Program-made: the position numbers and the translations under genes
Notes under the pieces: generated by a model
What the model saw: only the letters and a program-made list of their open reading frames with translations
What the model was told of the DNA's origin: nothing
Databases searched by the model: none
In this document: positions 47,701-57,351 of the stretch, in pieces
Position numbering within the stretch: position 1 is the first letter of the stretch
Layout: every line of letters begins with the position of its first letter
Source of the DNA: Glycomyces arizonensis DSM 44726
GTDB taxonomy: Bacteria; Actinomycetota; Actinomycetes; Mycobacteriales; Micromonosporaceae
Length of the DNA: 64,000 nucleotides
Assembly (NCBI RefSeq): GCF_000482705.1
Contig: NZ_AXWO01000003.1
Coordinates: 124,001 to 188,000, forward strand
Reading direction: 5' to 3'

Positions 47701-50589
47701 ATGACCCACACCCGTCGCCCCGCCCACACCCCGAACCGGAGTGAACGCGGCGCTTTCCACACTGACGAAGCCCAGCCCGCCTTCCGCGACCCCTCCCTGC
47801 CCCGCGCCGAGCGCGTCGCCGACCTCCTCGGCCGCCTCACCCTCGACGAGAAGGTCGGCCTGCTCCACCAGTACCACCGCCCCGTCGAACGGCTCGGGAT
47901 CGGCCCGTTCAAGACCGGCACCGAGGCCCTTCACGGCCTCGCGTGGCTCGGCGAGGCCACCGTCTTCCCGCAGGTCGTCGCGCTCGGCGCCACCTGGAAC
48001 CCCGAACTCGTCCAGTCCGTGGGCGCCGCCGTCGCCGACGAGGTCCTCGCCTACCACCACCGCGACCCGGCGGGGGCCGGGCGCAACGTGTGGGCCCCCA
48101 CCGTCAACCCGCTGCGCGACCCGCGCTGGGGCCGCAACGAGGAGGGCTACTCCGAGGACGCCTGGATGACCGGCCTCATGGGCGCCGCCTACGCCCGCGG
48201 CCTCAAAGGCGAGGGCGAGGTCTGGAAGACCGCGCCCACCGTCAAGCACTTCCTGGCCTACGGCAACGAGGCCGACCGCTGCACCACCTCGTCCAACATG
48301 CCGCCGCGCGTGCTGCGCGAATACGAGTTCGCCGCCCACCGCCCGGCACTGGCGAGCGGTGACGCCGTGGCGGTCATGCTGTCCTACAACCTCGTCAACG
48401 GCCGCCCCGCGCACGTCTCCCCGCTGGTGAACACCGAGCTGCGCACCTGGACCGCGGACGAGGTCCTCATCGTCTCCGACGCTTACGCCCCCAACAACCT
48501 CGCCGGTCTCCAGGGCTACTTCGACGACCTGCCGACCGCCTACGCCCACGCCGTCAAGGCCGGGCTGGACTCCTTCACCCAGGACGACGACAAGCCCGAG
48601 GCCGTCCTCGGCCACATCGAGGCCGCCCTCGAACGCGGCCTGCTGGGCGAGGACGACGTCGACACCGCCGTGCGCCGGGGCCTCACCGTCCGCTTCGGGC
48701 TCGGCGAGTTCGACCCCGAGGACCCGTACGCGGCCATCGGCGACGAGGCCGTCGACTCCGAGTCGCACCGGGCCCTCGCCCGCGAGGCCGCCACCCAGTC
48801 GATCACCGTCCTCAAGAACACGGGGATCCTGCCGCTGCGGGAGCCGAAGACGATCGCCGTCATCGGCCCGCTCGCCGATGTCCAGTTCGAGGACTGGTAC
48901 TCCGGCACGCTGCCCTACGCCGTCACCGCCCGCGCGGGCCTCGCCGAGCGCGCCGAAGTGCGCTGCACGGAAGGCGTCGACCGCGTCCGCCTGCGCCACA
49001 AGAACGGCTACGTCACCGCGTCGTCCGACGGCTCGTCGGTGAGCATCGCCGAGTCCACCGGCGCCGCCGCCCAGTTCGACCTCTTCGACTGGGGCGGCTG
49101 GTCGTACGCGGCCCGCAACGTCGCCACCGGCAGGTTCATCGCCGGACGCGTCGACGGCACCGTCACCGCCGACTCCAAGGGCCCCAGCGAATGGGACGTC
49201 ATCGAGACGTTCAAGATCGTCGAGGTCGAGGGCGGCAAGATCACCCTCCGCCAGATCCACAAGGAGGAGGGCGCCGAGACCGGCAAGTGGTTCGCCATCG
49301 GCGAGGACGGGCGCCTGACGCTGAGCGGGGACGCCGCGAACGCGGCCGCGTTCGACTTCGAGTTCGTCTCCAAGGGCCACGACGCCGCCGCCGAGCTCGC
49401 CGCCGCCGCCGACGTCGCCGTCGTGGTCGTCGGCGACCACCCGCTGGTCAACGGCCGCGAGACCGAGGACCGCACCGACCTCAACCTCCCCAATGCACAG
49501 GAATGGCTCCTGCGCCGGGTCTGCGAGGCGAACCCGAATACCATTCTGGTCATGTCCTCGTCCTATCCCTTCGCCCCCGCCTGGGCCGCGCGGCACGCGC
49601 CCGCGGTGGTGTGGTCGGGCCACGGTGGACAGGAATGGGGCCACGCCCTGGCCGACGTCCTCTTCGGCGACCGCGACGCCGAGGGCCGCCTGCCGCAGAC
49701 GTGGTACACCGACGCCGCCGAGCTTCCCGCGATGCTCGACTACGACATCATCGCCTCCGACGCGACCTACATGTACTACCTCGGCCAGCCGCTGTTCCCC
49801 TTCGGGCACGGCCTGTCCTACGCCGACTTCACTTACGCGAACCTCACCGTCGACCGCACCCTGGCCGCCGCCGGGGACGAGCTCGCCGTCACCGTCGACG
49901 TGACCAACGCCTCCGAGCGCGACGGTGTCGAAGTCGTCCAGCTCTACTCCCACCAGTGCGGCTCGCGCGTCAAGCAGCCGCTGCGCCAGCTGCGCGGCTT
50001 CGAGAAGCTCCGCCTGGCCGCGGGCGAGACGCGGACCGTCTCGTTCACCGTCGCCGTATGCGACCTCGCGCACTGGGACAACGTCACCGGCCGCATGATC
50101 GTCGAGAAGAGCCGCCAGCGGCTCATGATCGGCCGCTCGGCCACCGACATCGTCCTCTCGGCGTCGGTCCGCGTCGACGGCGAGGTGGTCGGCCCCCGCG
50201 ACCTCACGACCCCGCTCGCCGCGGCCGCCAACGACGCCTACTCCGGCGTCCTGTGGCGCGACGAGGACCAGGTGTCCGGCGACGTCATCGCCGCCGAGGA
50301 GGCCGGAGGCTGGATCATGCTCGGCGACTGCGACTTCGGCGACGCCGCATACGCGACCGTGACCGCCCGCGTCGCCGGGCAGCCTTCCCAGCTCACCCTG
50401 CGCGTCGACGACCCGCTCGACGGCGACGTCCTCGCCAAGATCGACACCCCGGCCACCGGCGGCGTCTACGACTACACCGACGTCACCGTCGAACTCGGCC
50501 GCGCCGAGGGCGTCAAGGACCTCTACGTCAGCTTCGAGAGCGGCCGGGTCCGCCTGGCGTCGCTCGGCTTCGGGCGGGCCGAGCGGTGA
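47701..50589 (+). CDS. GH3 beta-glycosidase (probable beta-xylosidase) with inserted and C-terminal beta domains
   Basis: 962 residues, no signal peptide. Domain order: GH3 barrel (LDEKVGLLHQYHRPVER, VNPLRDPRWGRNEEGYSED, KHFLAYGNEAD), nucleophile Asp in VLIVSDAYAPNN, an insert of about 130 residues (about 430-558; VRLRHKNGYVTASSDGSSV onward, RICIN/fascin-like beta-trefoil look), the GH3 C domain (VVVGDHPLVNGRETEDRTDL), a fibronectin-III-like domain, and a C-terminal CBM6-like domain (from about 835, SGVLWRDEDQVSGDVIAAEE). Several features match cytoplasmic xylosidase/arabinosidase GH3s. It overlaps the LacI gene by 4 bp (GTGA). Confidence 0.88.
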   Translation: MTHTRRPAHTPNRSERGAFHTDEAQPAFRDPSLPRAERVADLLGRLTLDEKVGLLHQYHRPVERLGIGPFKTGTEALHGLAWLGEATVFPQVVALGATWNPELVQSVGAAVADEVLAYHHRDPAGAGRNVWAPTVNPLRDPRWGRNEEGYSEDAWMTGLMGAAYARGLKGEGEVWKTAPTVKHFLAYGNEADRCTTSSNMPPRVLREYEFAAHRPALASGDAVAVMLSYNLVNGRPAHVSPLVNTELRTWTADEVLIVSDAYAPNNLAGLQGYFDDLPTAYAHAVKAGLDSFTQDDDKPEAVLGHIEAALERGLLGEDDVDTAVRRGLTVRFGLGEFDPEDPYAAIGDEAVDSESHRALAREAATQSITVLKNTGILPLREPKTIAVIGPLADVQFEDWYSGTLPYAVTARAGLAERAEVRCTEGVDRVRLRHKNGYVTASSDGSSVSIAESTGAAAQFDLFDWGGWSYAARNVATGRFIAGRVDGTVTADSKGPSEWDVIETFKIVEVEGGKITLRQIHKEEGAETGKWFAIGEDGRLTLSGDAANAAAFDFEFVSKGHDAAAELAAAADVAVVVVGDHPLVNGRETEDRTDLNLPNAQEWLLRRVCEANPNTILVMSSSYPFAPAWAARHAPAVVWSGHGGQEWGHALADVLFGDRDAEGRLPQTWYTDAAELPAMLDYDIIASDATYMYYLGQPLFPFGHGLSYADFTYANLTVDRTLAAAGDELAVTVDVTNASERDGVEVVQLYSHQCGSRVKQPLRQLRGFEKLRLAAGETRTVSFTVAVCDLAHWDNVTGRMIVEKSRQRLMIGRSATDIVLSASVRVDGEVVGPRDLTTPLAAAANDAYSGVLWRDEDQVSGDVIAAEEAGGWIMLGDCDFGDAAYATVTARVAGQPSQLTLRVDDPLDGDVLAKIDTPATGGVYDYTDVTVELGRAEGVKDLYVSFESGRVRLASLGFGRAER

Positions 50590-51617
50590 ACGGCTCCCGC
50601 GGCGTCACCATCGCCGACGTGGCGGCGCGGGCCGGAGTCGCCGCGAGCACCGTCTCATACGTCCTGAGCGGGAAGCGGTCGATCTCGCCCGCCACCGCCC
50701 AGCGCGTCATGGACGCGGTGGCCGAGCTCGGCTACCACCCGCACGCCGGGGCCCGCTCGCTCGCGTCCCGCCGCGCCGGGGTCGTCGCCATGATGCTGCC
50801 GCTGCGCGACGGCATGCACCTGCCGGTGCTGATGCAGTTCGCCTCCGGCGCGGTCACCGAGGCCCGGCGCCACGACCAGGACGTGCTGCTCATGACCGCC
50901 GACGAGGGCCCCGCCGGGCTCGCGCGCGTGGCCGCCTCCTCGATCGTCGACGGGCTCATCCTCATGGACGTCGAGGTCCGCGACCCGCGCGTGGAGGCCC
51001 TGCGCCGCCTCGGCCTGCCGAGCGTCCTCATCGGGTTCCCCGCCGACGCCGCCGGGCTGACCTGCGTCGACCTCGACTTCACCGCCGCCGGCCGCGAATG
51101 CGCCGACTACCTGATCGGCCGCGGCTGCCGCGACATCGCCCTCCTGGGCGCCTCGGAGGCCGTCTACGAGCGGCGCACCGGCTTCGCCGAGCGGGTCCGC
51201 GCGGGCTTCCTCGGCCGCCGCGAGGCCTGCGACCGCGCCGAGACCAAGCCAATTTACGGCCTCGCGAACTCGGCCGTGGCCGTGCCGTGCCCGGACGACC
51301 CGGTCTCGGTGCAGCGGACCGTCAAGGAGCTGCTGGCCTCCCGGCCCGGTCTGACCGGCCTGGCCGTGCACAACGAACCGGCCGTCCCGCACGTGATGCA
51401 CGCGCTGTCCGACGCCGGGAAGCTGGTGGGGGAGGACTTCCACGTCGTCGTCATCGGCCCCGACGAGGTCGGCGAGCGCGTCCACCCCCGGCTCCCCTCG
51501 GTGCTGGTCCCGGCCGAGCGGCTCGCCGAGATCGCCGTGGGCCACCTGATGCGCAAGCTCGACGGCCTCGACGTCCCCGAATCGACGCTCGTCGAACCGC
51601 AGCTCACGGTCCGTTGA
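50586..51617 (+). CDS. LacI-family transcriptional regulator
   Basis: 343 residues. Helix-turn-helix VTIADVAARAGVAASTVSYV with the hinge LGYHPHAGARSLASRR, then a periplasmic-binding-protein-like sensor: VVAMMLPLRDGMHLPVLMQF, IVDGLILMDVEV and LPSVLVPAERLAEIAVGHLM. GTG 50586 overlaps the GH3 stop by 4 bp, so regulator and enzyme are made together. The two perfect palindromes before GH3 are its most likely operators. The effector is probably an oligosaccharide product of the pathway. Confidence 0.92.
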   Translation: MNGSRGVTIADVAARAGVAASTVSYVLSGKRSISPATAQRVMDAVAELGYHPHAGARSLASRRAGVVAMMLPLRDGMHLPVLMQFASGAVTEARRHDQDVLLMTADEGPAGLARVAASSIVDGLILMDVEVRDPRVEALRRLGLPSVLIGFPADAAGLTCVDLDFTAAGRECADYLIGRGCRDIALLGASEAVYERRTGFAERVRAGFLGRREACDRAETKPIYGLANSAVAVPCPDDPVSVQRTVKELLASRPGLTGLAVHNEPAVPHVMHALSDAGKLVGEDFHVVVIGPDEVGERVHPRLPSVLVPAERLAEIAVGHLMRKLDGLDVPESTLVEPQLTVR

Positions 51618-51658
51618 CGAACGGGGGCCGCGCGGGGGCCGTGTGGCAGAATGGCCGC

Positions 51659-52699
51659 GTGTTCACAGAGCAGCGGGTCGTGGTCTCGGCGGCCGAAGAG
51701 TCGCTCCCCCTGGCGATCCGGGAACTCGAGCTCGAACTCGGACCCGAGGCCGCGGTGGAGCCGATCGGCCCCGAGACGGTCGTCGTCACCGCTCCCGGCC
51801 TCACCGCCCAGGAGGTCGCCGACCGCTGCGAGGAGGCCCCGCTGGTCTTCCCCAGGCACCTCACCGTCGAGTCGGCGCTGCTCGCACCGGACGCGGACCT
51901 CGACCGGATCGCCGACGCCGCCCTCGAAGCGGTGCGCGAGGCCGGCGTCGAGAGCGACATCGCCGTCCAGTCGTGGGTGAGCGGCCGGTCCGGCTACGAC
52001 TTCGGGCCCGCCCAGGCGTTCGCCGCCGTCGCCGACCGCCTCCGCGGCGCCGGCTACGAGGTGGCCAGGTCCGGCCGGTTCCACACCCTCTCGTGCTGCC
52101 TCACCGACCGAGGGGTGCTCTTGGGCGTCAACGAGACCCGCGACAGCCTCAGCGACTGGCCCGGCGGCGGCGTGCGCCTGTCCAAGAGCCGCGACCAGAT
52201 CTCCCGCGCCGAGTTCAAGCTCGAGGAGGCGATCGGGGAGTTCGGCCTCGAGCTGCCCGAGGGCGGCAGGGCCGTCGACTTCGGCGCCGCCCCCGGCGGC
52301 TGGACCCGCATCCTGCGCCTGCACGGCCTGCGCGTGTGGGCCGTCGACCCCGGCGACCTGGACGAGCGCCTCGACGGCGACGACGGGATCAGGCACCTCG
52401 CGCTCACCGCCGGGAGGTTCCTGCGCAGCAACCGGACCGTCTTCGACGTCGCGGTCAACGACATGCGCATGGACCCGGACCTCAGCTGCGACCTGATGGT
52501 CCGCGCCGCCGAGACCCTCGCGCCCGGCGCGCTCGCGGTCGTGACGCTCAAGACCGGCAGCCGGGAGGTCCTCGAGACCGTCGACGCCGGTCTGCGGCGG
52601 CTCGGCGAGGCCTACGAGATCCTGCACGCCCGCCAGCTGCGCCACAACCGGCATGAGATCACCGTGATCGCCCGCAAGCGGTCCGGGGCCCCGTCCTAG
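51659..52699 (+). CDS. FtsJ/RlmM-like RNA 2'-O-ribose methyltransferase
   Basis: 346 residues. An N-terminal THUMP-like region (about 1-180) precedes an FtsJ-type Rossmann domain: KSRDQISRAEFKLEEAIGEF with the first catalytic Lys, FGAAPGGWTRILR (SAM site), FDVAVNDMRMDP (catalytic Asp) and LAVVTLKTGS (second Lys). Close to the Escherichia coli RlmM layout, which methylates 23S rRNA C2498, but the actinobacterial target is not known. GTG 51659 is preceded by CAGAAT with 6 bp between and no Shine-Dalgarno sequence: probably leaderless. An earlier GTG at 51641 is possible. Confidence 0.82.
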   Translation: MFTEQRVVVSAAEESLPLAIRELELELGPEAAVEPIGPETVVVTAPGLTAQEVADRCEEAPLVFPRHLTVESALLAPDADLDRIADAALEAVREAGVESDIAVQSWVSGRSGYDFGPAQAFAAVADRLRGAGYEVARSGRFHTLSCCLTDRGVLLGVNETRDSLSDWPGGGVRLSKSRDQISRAEFKLEEAIGEFGLELPEGGRAVDFGAAPGGWTRILRLHGLRVWAVDPGDLDERLDGDDGIRHLALTAGRFLRSNRTVFDVAVNDMRMDPDLSCDLMVRAAETLAPGALAVVTLKTGSREVLETVDAGLRRLGEAYEILHARQLRHNRHEITVIARKRSGAPS

Positions 52700-52729
52700 G
52701 GCCGGGCCCCGGTCGGGCGCCGCCCTCGG

Positions 52730-53539
52730 TCACGTGTCGTTTTCGGGTGGCACCACGCCGTGGTCTTCGAGCCACGGGAGCGGGTCGACCGGCACGCCGT
52801 GGATGCGGACCTCGAAGTGCAGGTGCGGACCGGTCGAGTGGCCGGTGTTGCCGGTCAGGGACACCTTCTCGCCGGGGTCGACGTCCTCGCCGAGGTTGAC
52901 GAGGATCTCGTCGGCGTGCCCGTAGGCGGTCTCGATGCCGCCGCCGTGGTCGATCACGACGAAGTTGCCGTAGCCGCTCACCCAGCCGGTGAAGGTGACC
53001 GTCCCGTCGCCGATGGCCAGGTTCGGCTCACCGGGCTCGTTCGCGAAGTCCAGCCCCTCGTGCATCCGGCCCCAGCGCTCGCCGAAGTCGGAGGAGATCT
53101 CGTCGTCGGAGGGGGTGACCCAGTGCGGGTGCGCCGCCTCGTACGCGGCCGCCTCGGCGGCCTCGCGCTCGGCTTCGGCCTGGACCTCCGCCTCGGCCTC
53201 GTCGAGCGCCCGCTTCTCGGCCTCGGCGGCGGCGCCCACCTCGACCGCCGAGCGCGCGGCCTCGCGCTGCACGGCGATCTCGTCGAGCACCGTTTCGACC
53301 GGCCAGGCGGTCTGTGGCGAATTGAGCGCTTCGGCGGCCCGTTCGGACCGGGCCTCGGCGGCCTGACCGCAGGCGGTCGCCAGCACCACCCCGGTGGTGA
53401 TCGCGGTGACCAGGCCCGCGGTCACGAGACGACGGGTGTGACGTTCGCGACGGATCCGGCGCAGTCGCTCCACGGCCCGGAGGCGGCGGCTGGAGGATTC
53501 ACGGTCGGGGTGCTTGTCGGAAAGATCGTGTATGCCCAT
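52730..53539 (-). CDS. M23-family peptidoglycan endopeptidase, membrane-anchored
   Basis: 269 residues. A basic N-terminus with many Arg and one membrane helix (LVTAGLVTAITTGVVLATACG) lead into an Ala/Glu-rich coiled coil (about 80-135). The LytM domain has MHEGLDFANEPG (metal His, Asp), YGNFVVIDHGGGIETAYGHAD and GHSTGPHLHFEVRIHG (H-x-H). It should cut peptide cross-links outside the membrane. The coiled coil resembles that of divisome-associated M23 proteins. Twin palindromes (53560-53588) lie just upstream. ATG 53539, second-best GTG choices exist. Confidence 0.88.
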   Translation of the reverse strand: MGIHDLSDKHPDRESSSRRLRAVERLRRIRRERHTRRLVTAGLVTAITTGVVLATACGQAAEARSERAAEALNSPQTAWPVETVLDEIAVQREAARSAVEVGAAAEAEKRALDEAEAEVQAEAEREAAEAAAYEAAHPHWVTPSDDEISSDFGERWGRMHEGLDFANEPGEPNLAIGDGTVTFTGWVSGYGNFVVIDHGGGIETAYGHADEILVNLGEDVDPGEKVSLTGNTGHSTGPHLHFEVRIHGVPVDPLPWLEDHGVVPPENDT

Positions 53540-53559
53540 AGCGCGGGGAAATCTACCCG

Positions 53560-53588
53560 GTCCGATCCGGACACATGGTCCATGACCA
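53560..53588. promoter_or_regulatory. Two adjacent palindromes upstream of the M23 gene
   Basis: GTCCG-ATC-CGGAC (53560-53572) and TGGTC-CAT-GACCA (53576-53588), each a 5-bp-arm palindrome with a 3-bp centre, lie 21-49 bp before the start codon. The minus strand shows TAGATT ten bases before the ATG as a possible -10. They may be operator sites for an unknown regulator. Confidence 0.4.
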
Positions 53589-53803
53589 GGTGATACAACG
53601 CCCCAAGTGGTCCGCTTTCCAGGCTTTTAGGACTTCGCGGTCGGCGAGCGCTCCTACGAAAGGATGAGGGTGTTCACGTTCAGTGATCGAACATGTCCAC
53701 GCAGTGTTCTCGGCTATATCGGGATGACCGTGACGCGCGCCGCCGCCTAGACTTGACGGGTCTGCCCGCTCGGGCAATCGAATCAATGTCTTGGGGGAGT
53801 GCC

Positions 53804-55423
<1,620 letters not shown>

Positions 55424-55430
55424 GGACCGC

Positions 55431-56678
55431 TCAGGAGTACATCATCACGATCGCGGCGCACGCCCCCGCGGCGGCCGACGCCATCAGCGGCACCCTGATC
55501 GACCGGCCGCGCCGCTCGGCGGCCCTCGAACCGTGCCGCGACGCGGTGGCCGCCACGACCAGCCACGGGCACAGCGCCACCCAGCCGTACTCGGGCCGAT
55601 CGGGGTTCGCGCCGCTCAGCGGCGCCAGCAGCAGCGCCATGATCGGCCCGGCCATGAGCGGCCACGCCGAACCGGTCCCGAAGCGCCGCAGGCTCTCCAC
55701 GATCGCCGGGCCGCACGCCGCGCACACCAGCGCCGGCATGAGCAGCAGCCACCACAGCTGCCCCGGATGCGCCGCGATCTCGCCGACCGCCGCGTCGTAC
55801 GTGTCGATCAGCCCCGCGGGCCACGAATTGCCGAACGTCGCCGCGAACGCCAGCACGCCCAGGGCCGCCGCGGCGGACGTGAGGATGTGCCAGGGGCGGC
55901 GGCGCGCGAAGTACAGGCACAGCAGCGAGACGGCGAACCAGGCCGCCCCGTAGGACAGCAGCGCCGCGATCCCGAGCAGGCCGCCGGTGGCCGCCGCGCC
56001 CCAGAACGCGCGGCCGCCCTTGACGCGCCGCTCGGAGGTCACCGCGCCCGCGGCGAGGACCGCGGCGCACGCGGCCGCGGCGACGCCGTCCATGCCCAGG
56101 GTGGTCCAGGCCGCCCACGGGCCGAGGATGAGCACCGGCGCGAGCGCGCGGGCCGCGACCGGCCCGCACACCGATCGGACCGCCACGAGCGTCAGCGGCA
56201 CCGCCAGGCACGAGAGCGCCGTGACGGTGATGGCCAGGCCCGCCTGCGAACCGGTGTAGGCCACGAGCTGCCCGATGGCGGCGACCGAACCGGGCGTATC
56301 GGTCGGAGTGGTGGTGGGGTCGACATTGGTGTGCAGCGCCCCCGACCACGTCAGCGAGGCCAGATAGGACAGCACCAGCAGGTTGTGCCACGACATCCGC
56401 GCCGCCGCGGGCCGGTGCGCGGCCCACAGCACCGCCGCGGCCGTCAGCGGCGCGACCACCATGCCGGCGGTGACGTGCAGCGACAGGTTCTGAGACGGCC
56501 ACCACGGCAGCGTGGAGGGCCCCACCACCTCGGAGAAGGACACGGCCACCGAGGCCAGCGTCAGCGTCGCGACCAGCAGCGACACCCAGATGACGATGTC
56601 ACGCCACTGCTGGTGGCGCACCCGGCTCTCGGCGAGGGCGTCCACCGAGCCGGTTAGCGGAGTCTGCGGCGCGGTCAC
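55431..56678 (-). CDS. Multi-pass membrane protein of unknown function
   Basis: 415 residues with about ten membrane segments, for example VIWVSLLVATLTLASVAVSF, MVVAPLTAAAVLWAAH, LAITVTALSCLAVPLTLVAV, AAACAAVLAAGAV and LLGIAALLSYGAAWFAVSLL. The loop HTNVDPTTTPTDTPGSVAAI after helix 3 and the general plan are like actinobacterial mannosyl/arabinosyl transferase-type glycosyltransferases (GT-C), but no acidic DE or similar catalytic motif is clear. ATG 56678. Convergent to the ABC-F gene with 7 bp between. Confidence 0.6.
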   Translation of the reverse strand: MTAPQTPLTGSVDALAESRVRHQQWRDIVIWVSLLVATLTLASVAVSFSEVVGPSTLPWWPSQNLSLHVTAGMVVAPLTAAAVLWAAHRPAAARMSWHNLLVLSYLASLTWSGALHTNVDPTTTPTDTPGSVAAIGQLVAYTGSQAGLAITVTALSCLAVPLTLVAVRSVCGPVAARALAPVLILGPWAAWTTLGMDGVAAAACAAVLAAGAVTSERRVKGGRAFWGAAATGGLLGIAALLSYGAAWFAVSLLCLYFARRRPWHILTSAAAALGVLAFAATFGNSWPAGLIDTYDAAVGEIAAHPGQLWWLLLMPALVCAACGPAIVESLRRFGTGSAWPLMAGPIMALLLAPLSGANPDRPEYGWVALCPWLVVAATASRHGSRAAERRGRSIRVPLMASAAAGACAAIVMMYS

Positions 56679-56782
56679 GTCACGAAACTATCGGGTATCC
56701 GACAGAAGTGACCGCCAGGCAGCGGAACTCCGGCAAACTTCACAAGACACGTTGATCACCGTCCGTACTCAAGGAAGGACAA

Positions 56783-57049
56783 ATGAACCCCGACGCTCCC
56801 GCACCCCGCAGTGACCTCGACGCAGGCACTGCTCCAGGCACCTCCAGAACCGATCCGAACCGGCAGGTCCGCGGCGACGAACGCCGCGAGCTGACCGAGC
56901 ACGTCACCGCCGAATACCTGAAAGGGCAGAGCATCCGGGACATCGCCTCAACCATAGGACGCTCATACGGGTTCGTGCACCGCCTCCTCAGCGAAGGTGG
57001 CGTCAAGCTCAGAACCCGCGGCGGCGCCCGCAAGGCGCGCGGGCGCTGA
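56783..57049 (+). CDS. Small helix-turn-helix DNA-binding protein
   Basis: 88 residues. An unstructured Pro/Asp/Thr-rich N-terminus (about 30 residues) precedes a helix-turn-helix, LTEHVTAEYLKGQSIRDIAS then TIGRSYGFVHRLLSEGG, and the basic tail VKLRTRGGARKARGR. This fits a family of small actinobacterial HTH proteins with a resolvase-like HTH. It has no effector domain. ATG 56783 follows AAGGAAGGAC. Probably a nucleoid-associated or accessory transcription factor; the target is unknown. Confidence 0.8.
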   Translation: MNPDAPAPRSDLDAGTAPGTSRTDPNRQVRGDERRELTEHVTAEYLKGQSIRDIASTIGRSYGFVHRLLSEGGVKLRTRGGARKARGR

Positions 57050-57351
57050 CACGGCGCGCCGCGTCCCGCACCCTCACGCGGGACCGGGGCCGCCGACCCG
57101 CGCGAGCGGCGCGTCTTCGCCGCCGGACGGCCGCCGACGCGATGCCGAGCCCGCCATCGGCACTCCCGCGCCCCGCGTGCCCGCCGCGCGAGTCTGAAGC
57201 CGTCCGGCCAGGCCCGCGTCACTCGCGGCGGCCGTGAAATAAACGCCGGACCTCCCTGCGTTGATAATCGGTGGCGCGATCACGCGCAGCACGACCAAGC
57301 CCAAGCCCCGCCGACCGCAGACCCTTGGGCGCCTGACGTTCGGGAGGCCAA
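57050..57351. other. Intergenic region before the ABC exporter
   Basis: 302 bp with no credible gene. It contains the terminator at 57063-57084 and, later, a possible -10 GATAAT (57263-57268) without a convincing -35. The rest is GC-rich sequence with nothing notable. Confidence 0.45.
57063..57084 (+). terminator. Terminator of the small HTH gene
   Basis: GTCCCGC (57063-57069) with GCGGGAC (57078-57084), 8-nt loop, 14 bp after the stop. Confidence 0.6.

Noticed and set aside
53540-53803. c-di-AMP (ydaO) riboswitch upstream of the M23 peptidase
   Set aside because: Such riboswitches often precede cell-wall hydrolases in actinobacteria, but the gap to the divergent gene shows none of the conserved ydaO sequence.
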